DNA of 13,774 nucleotides. Source: Deltaproteobacteria bacterium (GTDB lineage: Bacteria > JAUYMQ01). The stretch is from contig JAUYMQ010000142.1 in NCBI GenBank assembly GCA_030698575.1, forward strand, positions 1-13,774, in the 5' to 3' direction. Below are positions 1-6,581 of the stretch, piece after piece (positions within the stretch are counted from its first letter, which is position 1; each line of letters starts with the position of its first letter). The notes under the pieces are model-generated. The model ran no database searches. It was not told where the DNA came from and worked only from the letters and a program-made list of their open reading frames with translations. The translations under genes were made by a program, and so were the position numbers.

Positions 1-283
1 GAATGCCAATGACGATCATCTGCCCGCCGTGCCCGCCGGATGCGAACATCAGGTACTCGTCATGGCGGCCGCTGGGCGTGTAGGTCATCAGCGCCGCGAC
101 GATGTCATCGGGGGACAGCTTTCTTTCAGCGGCAACCTCCGAGGCGCGGCTCGACAGGCCGGCCATCTTCTCGGCCGTCGCCGATTCGGATTTGGGCTTC
201 GGCGGCTCGCAGGCCGAGGCGATGAAGACGGCGCTCAGGATTGCGAGCGCGCTCATGAAGAAGCTTGGTCGTGGCTTGCGCAT
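1..283 (-). CDS. nosZ: nitrous-oxide reductase NosZ, clade II type, N-terminal part
   Basis: Partial gene: the start is inside and the rest lies beyond the left edge, leaving about 94 codons. NosZ is the periplasmic copper enzyme that reduces N2O to N2. The frame opens MRKPRPSFFMSALAILSAVF and reaches IASAC at residues 21-25, a hydrophobic Sec-type signal with a lipobox-like Cys25. A helical segment (ATAEKMAGLSSRASEVAAER) follows, then YTPSGRHDEYLMFASGGHGG and QMIVIGI. The DEYLMFASGGHGGQ-IVIG stretch is the start of the seven-bladed propeller as I know it in clade II NosZ. The twin-arginine signal of clade I is absent. The ATG at 281-283 is preceded by a strong GGAGGGAG ribosome site. The copper ligands (CuA and CuZ) would all lie outside the window, so the assignment rests on this N-terminal similarity only. 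Confidence 0.78.
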   Translation of the reverse strand, partial: MRKPRPSFFMSALAILSAVFIASACEPPKPKSESATAEKMAGLSSRASEVAAERKLSPDDIVAALMTYTPSGRHDEYLMFASGGHGGQMIVIGI

Positions 284-572
284 GTTCTCCCTCCGGAAGA
301 GTCACCTTCCGCCGTCACCCGTGCGGCGGGACGCCCCCCAGGGGGCATCGGGTGCAGGAACTATCGTGCGGGCAAAAACCGGGAAACGGGTGATGGAACG
401 AACCCCCAGTTCGCTCCCTCCCGGAGCAGGAACCATGCCCATTGCAAATAGCGCTTTCAGGACGCGCTTCATGAAAGGAACCCTGTGCAGTATTAGCATG
501 ATTACCCGAAGCCGCTCCTTTTGCCGCAAATACTGCGGGGCTCCGGAAATGGGAAATGGTGAACGTACCCAT
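284..572. other. non-coding gap upstream of nosZ
   Basis: This 289-bp gap separates the sulfotransferase stop from the nosZ start, both read leftward. It should hold the nosZ promoter and the end of the sulfotransferase transcript. I see a short imperfect stem at 523-541 (CCGCA/TGCGG arms, 5-nt loop) without a T-run in the leftward direction. I found no TTGAT-N4-ATCAA (FNR/Dnr-type) site and no convincing -35/-10 pair. No ORF here looks like a gene. Confidence 0.4.
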
Positions 573-1583
573 TTATTCGCGGAGCAGCACGTCGAGAGCG
601 AAGCGAAGGCGCTTCAGCTGCCGGCCGAGCCAGTTGTGGTGGATGTTGCGGCGGAGGACGACGAGCAGCTTGCGCTCGAGCCGGTAGCGGGTGAGCCGCG
701 CGCGCCGCTCCGGGAGCGGCCGGCCCTGGAAAGCCGCGATTGCATCATAGAGCCGCGCCTGCGGATAGCCCCAGACCTCGAGGTCGGCCGGGTCGAGCCG
801 GTCGGTCATCCGCCGCACCTTCTCGAGCTTCGCCGCATCGCCCCCCAGTGTCTCCGCCCACTTTTCCACCGATGCCGTCATGGGCCGCGTGTGCCGCCCC
901 ACCGTGATCGGATCGCCCAGCCCGGCCACCTTCGGCCCCTCCGCCTCGCCCCCGTATTCGATCGTGCCTGCTTCGAAGGGAAGCCCGACGAAATCGAGTA
1001 TCCGCTTCATCTCCGCCTCGGGCTCCGACACGAGCGTCTCGTAATTGAGGTGCACCAGCGGCGCGGGTTTCTCCCGGAGAAATTCCGCGATGGCCGGGAC
1101 GTACCGCTCCAGGATGGGATTGTGCGCGTGTGCCACGTCGTAATCGTCGTCGAAGAACGACTCGGCGAAGGAAGCGAACACCGCCGCGGGGTGCCGTGTG
1201 AGCACGACGTAGCGCGCGTTCGGATAGAGCGCGGCGAGAAAGGGGAGCACCAGGGCGTTCGCCGGCGTCTTGTCGAGCAGGAACCGCTTGCCGCTCTTCG
1301 CCAGCATTCGCCCGTACAGGTGATCGGTGTAGGCGCGCAGGGCATCGAGGTAGTCGCGCTCGCCGGCGGGGAGGCCCTCGACGAGCGTGCGCGCGGCCTC
1401 GGCGACGATGAAGGGATCGTAGGGCGCCTTGTCCACGCGCCCGTGGTAGCCGAGGTGGGCGATCGGGGTGATGAGATGAGGCTCGGGGCCGCCGTGTACC
1501 GCGGAGTGCGCGCCCAGCATGCGAGCGAGCAGCGTGGTGCCGGATCGCGGCGCGCCGATGAGAAAAATGAGCCTGTCCTGCAT
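573..1583 (-). CDS. PAPS-dependent sulfotransferase family protein
   Basis: Predicted cytosolic enzyme of 336 residues that would move a sulfonate group from PAPS to a hydroxyl or amine of an unknown acceptor. Residues 7-20 (FLIGAPRSGTTLLA) form the P-loop-like 5'-phosphosulfate-binding loop. DKTP at 104-107 and the strand RYVVLTRHPAAVFASF at 124-139 give the 3'-phosphate-binding Arg130 and Ser138 of the family. The length is typical for single-domain bacterial members (about 280-350). A basic C-terminus (residues 290-330, many Arg/Leu) ends the protein. The ATG at 1583 has only a G-rich stretch (CGGGGG) upstream, so its ribosome site is ordinary to weak. The gene lies between nosZ and a PEP-CTERM remnant; neither neighbour points to a substrate. 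Family membership is secure, the acceptor is unknown. Confidence 0.88.
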   Translation of the reverse strand: MQDRLIFLIGAPRSGTTLLARMLGAHSAVHGGPEPHLITPIAHLGYHGRVDKAPYDPFIVAEAARTLVEGLPAGERDYLDALRAYTDHLYGRMLAKSGKRFLLDKTPANALVLPFLAALYPNARYVVLTRHPAAVFASFAESFFDDDYDVAHAHNPILERYVPAIAEFLREKPAPLVHLNYETLVSEPEAEMKRILDFVGLPFEAGTIEYGGEAEGPKVAGLGDPITVGRHTRPMTASVEKWAETLGGDAAKLEKVRRMTDRLDPADLEVWGYPQARLYDAIAAFQGRPLPERRARLTRYRLERKLLVVLRRNIHHNWLGRQLKRLRFALDVLLRE

Positions 1584-1646
1584 TCCGCGACCCCCGGGCA
1601 GCAGCCGGCGCCCTCTCCCGCCCGGGCGCCCGCAGGCAGGTTAACC

Positions 1647-1814
1647 ATGCCCGAAAGATTAGGCAATCCGGGCAAGCACGTGGCGGCAAGCGACTGGCTC
1701 TTCATCGGCGAGGATGTCACGCCGCCCCAGAACATCCCGGAGCCCGGCAGCCTGGCCCTGCTCGGGTCCGGCCTGGCCGCGGGCCTGGCCCGCCGCCGGA
1801 AGGCGCGCCGCTAG
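1647..1814 (+). pseudogene. orphan PEP-CTERM sorting tail, probable gene remnant
   Basis: A 55-codon open frame whose C-terminal half is a textbook PEP-CTERM signal: IPEPGSLALLGSGLAAGLAR followed by RRKARR and stop. It has the Pro-Glu-Pro motif, one hydrophobic helix and an Arg-rich end. PEP-CTERM tails are cut by exosortase/archaeosortase-type enzymes and normally end long exported proteins with an N-terminal signal peptide. Here the part before the tail is only about 30 residues (SDWLFIGEDVTPPQN just before the motif) and has no signal peptide. Upstream the frame runs into antisense of the sulfotransferase gene, whose start lies 64 bp away on the other strand. I read it as the surviving 3' end of a PEP-CTERM gene. 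A genuine 55-residue protein is possible, but its ribosome site (GCAGG) is weak. Confidence 0.6.
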
Positions 1815-1847
1815 CGCTGGGCGACAACGTCACGCAAGGGTTCTTTC

Positions 1848-1877
1848 AGGAAGGCCGCCCCCACGGGCGGCCTTCCT
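1848..1877. terminator. perfect 13-bp hairpin after the PEP-CTERM remnant
   Basis: Arms AGGAAGGCCGCCC (1848-1860) and its exact complement (1865-1877) enclose the 4-nt loop CCAC. The stem is long and GC-rich and begins 33 bp after the remnant stop. There is no T-run on the plus strand, so it would be an atypical intrinsic terminator. It may have served the lost PEP-CTERM gene or be a dispersed stem-loop repeat. Confidence 0.45.
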
Positions 1878-2011
1878 GCGTTCGTGCGCCGCGACTCGCC
1901 CATCCTCGCCGATCTTCAGAATGACATGCGATGCCGGCTTGACCCGGCTTGACGAGAACGCAGGGCCCCGGTAGCGTGGCCCCGAATTCACAACAACGGG
2001 GAGGGGGATCC

Positions 2012-2527
2012 ATGGCGGCACGACGAAAGCGCGCGGCGAAGACCCACGCGGGCGGCGCGAAGGCGCCCGCCAGCAAGCGCGGGGGGAACAAGGAGAGGAT
2101 CATCGAGGCGCTGAACACCGTCCTCGAACTCGAGCTGGCCGGAGTGGTGCGCTACCTGCACTACTCGCTCATGGTGTTCGGCCACGCGCGCATTCCGATC
2201 GTGAAGTGGATGCGGGACGAGGCGACCCAGTCCGCCGATCACGCGGCGCAGGCAGGTGAGCACGTCACGGCGCTCGGAGGACATCCGTCGCTGAAGATCG
2301 GAAAGCTTCTCGAGACCCACAAGCACGATATCAGCCAGATCCTGCTCGAGGCCCTCGAGCACGAGCGCGAAGGGGTGGCGCAGTACAAGAAACTCCTGTC
2401 GCTCGTCCAGGGAAAGGACGTCTGCCTCGAGGAATACGCGCGCAGTCTCATCCACGAAGAGACCATGCACATCAGCGAGATCGAGAAGATGCTGCGCCGT
2501 CCGGGCGATCTCGAGCCCGCCCTCTGA
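2012..2527 (+). CDS. ferritin-like (bacterioferritin-type) protein with basic N-terminal tail
   Basis: A 171-residue four-helix ferritin-like protein, expected to oxidise and hold iron or protect against peroxide in the cytoplasm. The ATG at 2012 is chosen over an in-frame ATG at 1949 because a GGGGAGGGGG ribosome site lies just upstream. Residues 1-28 are Lys/Arg/Ala-rich and probably disordered, like DNA-binding tails of some Dps proteins. Helix A carries Glu39/Glu41 (LELELAGVVRYLHY), helix B Glu70 and His77 (RDEATQSADH), helix C Glu118/Glu120 (LEHEREGVAQY), helix D Glu149/Glu150 and His153 (EETMH). Glu and His thus recur on all four helices as in a diiron site. The helix-B spacing is not the plain ExxH of classical bacterioferritin, and I see no heme-Met equivalent. 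The gene stands alone with its own terminator. Iron storage versus another ferritin-like role is open. Confidence 0.85.
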   Translation: MAARRKRAAKTHAGGAKAPASKRGGNKERIIEALNTVLELELAGVVRYLHYSLMVFGHARIPIVKWMRDEATQSADHAAQAGEHVTALGGHPSLKIGKLLETHKHDISQILLEALEHEREGVAQYKKLLSLVQGKDVCLEEYARSLIHEETMHISEIEKMLRRPGDLEPAL

Positions 2528-2552
2528 CCGCTCGATAACAATCTTTCCCGGG

Positions 2553-2586
2553 AACCCCGCGTCCGCAGCGCGGGGTTTTTTCTTTT
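2553..2586 (+). terminator. strong intrinsic terminator of the ferritin-like gene
   Basis: Arms AACCCCGCG (2553-2561) and CGCGGGGTT (2569-2577) form a perfect 9-bp stem with a 7-nt loop. It is followed directly by TTTTCTTTT and starts 26 bp after the stop codon. This is the best canonical terminator in the window. Confidence 0.9.
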
Positions 2587-2960
2587 CCCCGCTGCTCTGA
2601 GCGCGCGCCCCGGGGAAGGGGACACCGCCAGGGGCCGGGAGGGCGCCGATCACGATATCGTGCGAGGGGGAGCCGCAAACTGTGTCACTTCCGGGGGAAC
2701 GGGGTGACGCATTCCGGCCCCCGAAGCCCGGCGGGTGAGATAATTCGCAGTAATTTGAACGCTTTTCCGACAGGGAGGAATAGCTGGGGAAACCCTACGG
2801 TTCGGCACGCCCCTTGCTTGGTCAAGAAGGGAGCACGACGCCCCCGATCCGGCCGCGCACGGGACGGATGTCTTTTCTCAAGGCGGGCAGGCCAATCGGC
2901 CGAAAGGGCTAGGAGCAGCTTTCCGCAGCCGCAGGGCGGAAGACCAGCACAAGGCGGTTC
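2587..2960 (+). promoter_or_regulatory. control region of the diguanylate cyclase gene
   Basis: From the ferritin terminator to the GGDEF start there is no credible gene. The stretch holds a perfect 12-bp palindrome CACGATATCGTG (2651-2662), a wider inverted pair GTCAC/GTGAC (2684-2688 and 2704-2708), the sigma-54 promoter listed separately, and about 130 nt of transcribed leader. The leader contains a hairpin with arms TTCCGC (2921-2926) and GCGGAA (2936-2941) ending 19 bp before the ATG. The two palindromes lie roughly 95-150 bp upstream of the promoter, where enhancer-binding activators of sigma-54 usually bind. That role is inferred from position only. I compared the leader by eye with class I c-di-GMP riboswitches and did not see the conserved core. 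Confidence 0.4.
2804..2817 (+). promoter_or_regulatory. sigma-54 (RpoN) promoter
   Basis: The sequence CGGCACGCCCCTTGCTT (2803-2819) matches the -24/-12 consensus TGGCACG-N4-TTGCW at all but the first base. The invariant GG (2804-2805) and GC (2816-2817) are exactly 10 bp apart. Transcription would start near 2829, giving a leader of about 130 nt before the diguanylate cyclase ATG. Sigma-54 promoters need an ATP-dependent enhancer-binding activator. In PEP-CTERM/exosortase bacteria one such activator is PrsR, but no prsR gene is in the window. Confidence 0.7.
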
Positions 2961-4274
2961 ATGGAAGATCTCGGAAATCTTGTCGTCGGGCACCTGTCCG
3001 AACTCGGACTGCTCGCATTCGTCTCGCTGACGTTCGGTTACTTGCTCGGCCGGGGCTCGAGTTCGAAGCAGGCGGGCGGACGCATCCGCGATCTCGAGAA
3101 AATTGCGGCGCGCAGCGAGATGAGCTCGCAGGAGCACCAGCGCTCGGCGCAGGATCTTTACGAGCGCGCCGAGCGCGCCGAGCAGACGGTTCGCAAGCTC
3201 GAGCGCTCGCTCATCGAGCTGCCCGAGGTGGCCCAGCGACTCTCCTCCGTGCACGAGCTCCAGGAGATCCCGCACCGTGCCCTCGAGCTGGTCAAGGAAC
3301 TGTTCGATCCGACCTATGCGGTGTTCTTCAAAACGCGCCGGGGAATGCTCGTGGCCCAGTCGGTGCTGGGCGCCTCTCCTTACAAGCTCGGGCAGAAGAT
3401 CAGGCCGGGTGAGGGGATCGTGGGTCTGGCGGCCGTGAAGCAGCTCCCCTTCACGCCTGTGGATCTCCGGTTCGAAACGGCGCAGGTCAAGCATCAGATG
3501 GCCGCAAGCGGCGTGGGCGAGACCGACTTTTCCCTCTGCCTGCCGGTGGTGGCCGAGCATCTGACCATCGGCGTCATCATGGTGGGCCCCATGTTGCGGG
3601 AAATTCCGAACGCGCGCGACGTGGGACGCACGGTGGCGCTGCTCACCTCGGTGGCCATGATGAGCGCCGCCGTCCTGAAGCAGCAGAAGTTGCTCGCGAA
3701 GACCGACGGCCTCACCGGGCTCCTGAACCGGGTCCACATCGTGAAGCGCGCCTCGGAGATCATCGATGCCGAGGGCGACACGCCGAGGACGCTCTCCGTT
3801 TTCATTTTCGACATCGACCACTTCAAGCACTACAACGACACGAACGGCCATCTCCCCGGTGACGATCTTCTCAGACACCTTGCGGCCCTACTGAAGGAAA
3901 CGGTGCGCGAGGGAGAGAGCGTGGGCCGGTACGGCGGAGAAGAGTTCTTGATGGTGATGCCCGATACCGACCGGGAGGCGGCGTTTCAGGCCGCCGAGAG
4001 AATCCGCCAGCTCATCGAAAAGCAGGACTTCGCCTTCGGCGACAAGCAGCCCGGCGGCCGCATCACGGTGAGCGGCGGCGTGGCCACCTGGCCGGCGGAC
4101 GCGGAGGCGATCGAGCCGCTCCTCAAGCGCGCCGACGACGCGCTTTACAAGGCGAAGCGGGCGGGCCGGAACCGCGTGTTCACCTACACCCCGCAGGCCC
4201 TCGGCAGCGACGATCCCTACGATCCCGCGACGGGGGAGTTCCACTCTCTTCTGGTCGAAGACGGCGACGAATAG
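2961..4274 (+). CDS. membrane-tethered GAF-GGDEF diguanylate cyclase
   Basis: A 437-residue enzyme predicted to make c-di-GMP from two GTP. An N-terminal hydrophobic segment (about 13-30, ending GYLLGRG) would anchor it in the inner membrane. A charged coiled-coil follows at about 40-90 (many E/R/Q with heptad spacing), then a GAF-like sensor domain at 95-240, then GGDEF at 245-410. The active-site loop is RYGGEEF (323-329), Asp284 lies in FDIDHF, and FKHYNDTNGHLPGDDLL is the GTP-binding strand-helix; all look intact. The inhibitory I-site position reads R316-E-G-E319 instead of RxxD, so feedback inhibition may be altered. The ATG has an AAGGCGG ribosome site 3 bp upstream. The C-terminal tail (415-437) is acidic. 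The gene is monocistronic under the sigma-54 promoter. The ligand of the GAF domain is unknown. Confidence 0.93.
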   Translation: MEDLGNLVVGHLSELGLLAFVSLTFGYLLGRGSSSKQAGGRIRDLEKIAARSEMSSQEHQRSAQDLYERAERAEQTVRKLERSLIELPEVAQRLSSVHELQEIPHRALELVKELFDPTYAVFFKTRRGMLVAQSVLGASPYKLGQKIRPGEGIVGLAAVKQLPFTPVDLRFETAQVKHQMAASGVGETDFSLCLPVVAEHLTIGVIMVGPMLREIPNARDVGRTVALLTSVAMMSAAVLKQQKLLAKTDGLTGLLNRVHIVKRASEIIDAEGDTPRTLSVFIFDIDHFKHYNDTNGHLPGDDLLRHLAALLKETVREGESVGRYGGEEFLMVMPDTDREAAFQAAERIRQLIEKQDFAFGDKQPGGRITVSGGVATWPADAEAIEPLLKRADDALYKAKRAGRNRVFTYTPQALGSDDPYDPATGEFHSLLVEDGDE

Positions 4275-4431
4275 CCGCGCACGCGACCTTACTCCGACCC
4301 TTCAAGCCGGTAGAGCCAGATCACGTTCCCCACGCGGGCGATGGAACGGCGGCGTTGCAGCCCGCGCCCTCCTCAGCCGTGCCTCTCCCACCGCTTCCCC
4401 CCAGGGTTCTCGGGCCAGGAGCGAATGCTTC

Positions 4432-4461
4432 AATAACGGGGTCTGACCCCTTTATTTTAGC
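4432..4461. repeat. GGGGTC-N-GACCCC palindromic repeat, copy A
   Basis: Core GGGGTC (4438-4443), centre T, GACCCC (4445-4450), extended by AATAA (4432-4436) and TTATT (4452-4456) that also pair. The TAA stop of aguA (4457-4459, minus strand) is directly at its edge. The flanking TATTTTAGCGG is shared with copy C at 11928-11938, so the unit is larger than the palindrome. Same orientation as copy C, opposite to copy B. It may act as the 3' stem-loop of the aguBA transcript. Confidence 0.8.
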
Positions 4462-5644
4462 GGGGCTGAGGCTGGGTGAGGCAGTGGAGCGAGCCGAGCC
4501 CCAGGATGAGATCCACCGAATGAACCCCGATCACTTCCCGCCCCGGGAACAGCCGCCCCAGCGTGTCGAGGGCGAGATGATCGCTGCGATCGTTGAAGGT
4601 GGGCACCAGGACGACCCGATTCCCGATGTAGAAGTTCGCGTAGCTCGCCGGCAGGCGGTAGTCCTCGAAGTGGATCGGCTCGGGCATCGGAAGCGTCACG
4701 ACGCGGAAGGCCCGCCCCCGCCCATCCCGCGCCTCGCGCAGGCGCGCCAGGTTGTCGGCCAGCGGAGCGTGATTCTCGTCACGCCGGTTCCCCTCCCGCG
4801 CCACCACGATCGTCTCCGGATCGACGAACCGCGCGATGTCGTCCACGTGTCCATGCGTGTCGTCGCCCGCGACCCCCCGCCCCAGCCAGAGGATCTGCTT
4901 CACCCCCAGGTGCTCGCGGAAGACCTTCTCGAGATCGGCCCGTGAGAGATGGGGATTTCGCGCCTGCACCTTCGAGAGGTGACACTCCTCGGTGGTGATC
5001 ATCGTGCCCTGCCCGTTCACCTCGATGCTTCCCCCCTCCAGCACGACCGGCTTGCCGCCCGCCTCGGGGACGATGCGCTCCATCTCCAGCACGCGCGCGA
5101 GCTTCGCGTTCACCGCGTTGTCGAGGCGCCAGTTCGAGTACCTGGCCCATGCGTTGAACTTCCAGTCCGTCATGACGATCTCCCGGCCACGGCGAACGAA
5201 GATGGGGCCGAAATCGCGCATCCAGGAGCGGTTGGTCGGCACCACGTAGAAGCTGACCGCGCTCTCGTCGACCCGCGCCTTCGCGAGCATGCGCCGCACC
5301 CGCTTGCGCATGGCGGTGTCCTTCACCAGGATGCGCACCGGCTCGCTTCGCGCCAGGAGCCGCGCAATCTCGACGTAGACCCATTGGATGGCGGCGAGCT
5401 TCCCGGGCCAGTCGGCGGCGTGGTGGGGCCAGGCGATCCAGGTCGCCGCGTGGGGCTCGAACTCGGCGGGCATGCGGTAGCGGGGAGGCGCCTCTCGGGG
5501 GAGCGCGGGCTGTCGCGCGCCGGAGCGGGGACGCGACGGAGAGCCCGGCGATCGCTCCTTCGGTGCGGGCTTCTTCGCAGGGGCAGACTGCGGCGAGAAC
5601 GCCCCGCGGGATTGGGCGCCACGCCGGGAGCGTCGTCGGCTCAC
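4457..5644 (-). CDS. aguA: agmatine deiminase (peptidyl-arginine deiminase family)
   Basis: Hydrolyses agmatine to N-carbamoylputrescine and ammonia in the cytoplasm, the step before the enzyme encoded upstream. The guanidine-deiminase fold shows Asp144 in WMRDFGP, Glu203 in LEGGSIE, His264 in DDTHGHVDD and the nucleophile Cys388 in GLGSLHCLTQ near the C-terminus. I chose a GTG start at 5644 that overlaps the upstream aguB stop by four bases (GTGA). Homology as I know it begins a few residues before Met58 (PPRYRMPAEFEPH), which leaves the ATG at 5473 slightly too late. That ATG (338 aa) also lacks a good ribosome site. The GTG start gives 395 residues, about 50 more than usual. The extra part is Arg/Lys/Pro/Ser-rich, low-complexity and probably disordered. 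The stop codon sits at the edge of a palindromic repeat. The enzyme call is strong; the start is uncertain. Confidence 0.9.
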   Translation of the reverse strand: MSRRRSRRGAQSRGAFSPQSAPAKKPAPKERSPGSPSRPRSGARQPALPREAPPRYRMPAEFEPHAATWIAWPHHAADWPGKLAAIQWVYVEIARLLARSEPVRILVKDTAMRKRVRRMLAKARVDESAVSFYVVPTNRSWMRDFGPIFVRRGREIVMTDWKFNAWARYSNWRLDNAVNAKLARVLEMERIVPEAGGKPVVLEGGSIEVNGQGTMITTEECHLSKVQARNPHLSRADLEKVFREHLGVKQILWLGRGVAGDDTHGHVDDIARFVDPETIVVAREGNRRDENHAPLADNLARLREARDGRGRAFRVVTLPMPEPIHFEDYRLPASYANFYIGNRVVLVPTFNDRSDHLALDTLGRLFPGREVIGVHSVDLILGLGSLHCLTQPQPR

Positions 5645-6531
5645 GGGTCGATGAATCGCCGGGTAATGGGCGCGTAGGCGTCCACGCGCCGGTCTCGAAG
5701 GAAGGGCCAGTCGCGGCGCACGCTCTCCTGCAGCGCGGGATCGCACTCGGCGAGCAGCACCGTCTCGGACTCGGCGGCCGCCGCAATGAGCCGCCCGAAG
5801 GGATCCGCCACGAAGGAGTGGCCGAAGAATTCGATGCCGTCGCCGGCGCCGGGCTTCTCGTAGCCGACACGGTTCACGGCCGCGACGTACACGCCGTTCG
5901 CGATGGCGTGCCCCCGCTGCACCGTCTGCCAGGCGTCGACCTGGGCGCGACCCTCGGCCTCTTTCTCGGCCGGGTGCCAGCCGATGGCCGAGGGGTAGAG
6001 AAGCACGTGCGCTCCCTGTAGCGCCGTGAGCCGCGCCGCCTCGGGGTACCACTGGTCCCAGCAGATGAGCAGCCCGATGCGCGCCACCCGGGTGTCGAAG
6101 CAGCGGAAACCCAGATCACCCGGCGTGAAGTAGAACTTCTCGTGGTAAAGCGGATCATCCGGGATGTGCATCTTCCGGTAGTGCCCGAGATAGCTCCCGT
6201 CGGTGTCGATCACCGCGGCGCTGTTGTGATAGATGCCCGGCGCCCGCCGCTCGAACAGTGGCGCTACAATCACCACCTCGAGCGACTTCGCCAGCTTTCC
6301 GAGCGCCTCAGTCGTCGGCCCGGGGACGGGCTCGGCAAGATCGAAGTGCGCGGGGTCCTCGCTCTGGCAGAAGTACGGAGCAAGGAACAGCTCCTGCATG
6401 CACACGATCTGCGCTCCCTCGCGGGCCGCCTCTTCGATGCGCGACGACGCCAGGGCGAGGTTCTCCGCCGGATCGTTGGTGCAGGCCATCTGGACGAGGC
6501 CGAGGGTGAATTTGCTCGCGGGAACCGTCAT
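5641..6531 (-). CDS. aguB: N-carbamoylputrescine amidase (nitrilase superfamily)
   Basis: A 296-residue carbon-nitrogen hydrolase that cleaves N-carbamoylputrescine to putrescine, CO2 and ammonia. The Glu-Lys-Cys triad is visible: Glu47 in CMQELFLAPYF, Lys120 in HYRKMHIPDD, Cys157 in LLICWDQWYPE. The segments HIPDDPLYHEKFYFTPGD and SAIGWHPAE match AguB proteins more closely than general nitrilases. The length is standard. It lies 50 bp after the radical SAM gene and overlaps aguA by 4 bp, so translation of the two Agu enzymes is probably coupled. The ATG at 6531 has a pyrimidine-rich upstream stretch and no clear ribosome site, so it may be read through from the upstream cistron. No arginine decarboxylase to make agmatine is in the window. 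Confidence 0.92.
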   Translation of the reverse strand: MTVPASKFTLGLVQMACTNDPAENLALASSRIEEAAREGAQIVCMQELFLAPYFCQSEDPAHFDLAEPVPGPTTEALGKLAKSLEVVIVAPLFERRAPGIYHNSAAVIDTDGSYLGHYRKMHIPDDPLYHEKFYFTPGDLGFRCFDTRVARIGLLICWDQWYPEAARLTALQGAHVLLYPSAIGWHPAEKEAEGRAQVDAWQTVQRGHAIANGVYVAAVNRVGYEKPGAGDGIEFFGHSFVADPFGRLIAAAAESETVLLAECDPALQESVRRDWPFLRDRRVDAYAPITRRFIDP

Positions 6532-6581
6532 GCGACGGGAGGGTAGAGAGGGGCCGGGGGGATGTCAATCGCGCAGCACAT

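Noticed and set aside
523-541. CCGCA/TGCGG stem downstream of the sulfotransferase gene as a terminator
   Set aside because: Only 5 bp of stem and no T-run in the direction of transcription.
102-1646. Long plus-strand open frame running into the PEP-CTERM tail
   Set aside because: Most of it is antisense to nosZ and the sulfotransferase gene and has shadow-like Arg/Glu-rich composition. Only the last 55 codons carry a recognisable motif.
2829-2960. c-di-GMP riboswitch in the diguanylate cyclase leader
   Set aside because: The conserved class I core and tetraloop-receptor elements could not be found by eye; a covariance-model search would settle it.
2685-3878. 397-codon minus-strand frame over the diguanylate cyclase
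   Set aside because: Antisense of a clear GAF-GGDEF gene; His/Arg/Leu-rich translation without any family motif.
4289-4355. Short minus-strand frame ending RVGNVIWLYRLEGSE-stop
   Set aside because: It looks protein-like but is open for fewer than 30 codons with no start, and I cannot link it to a family. A remnant gene end is possible.
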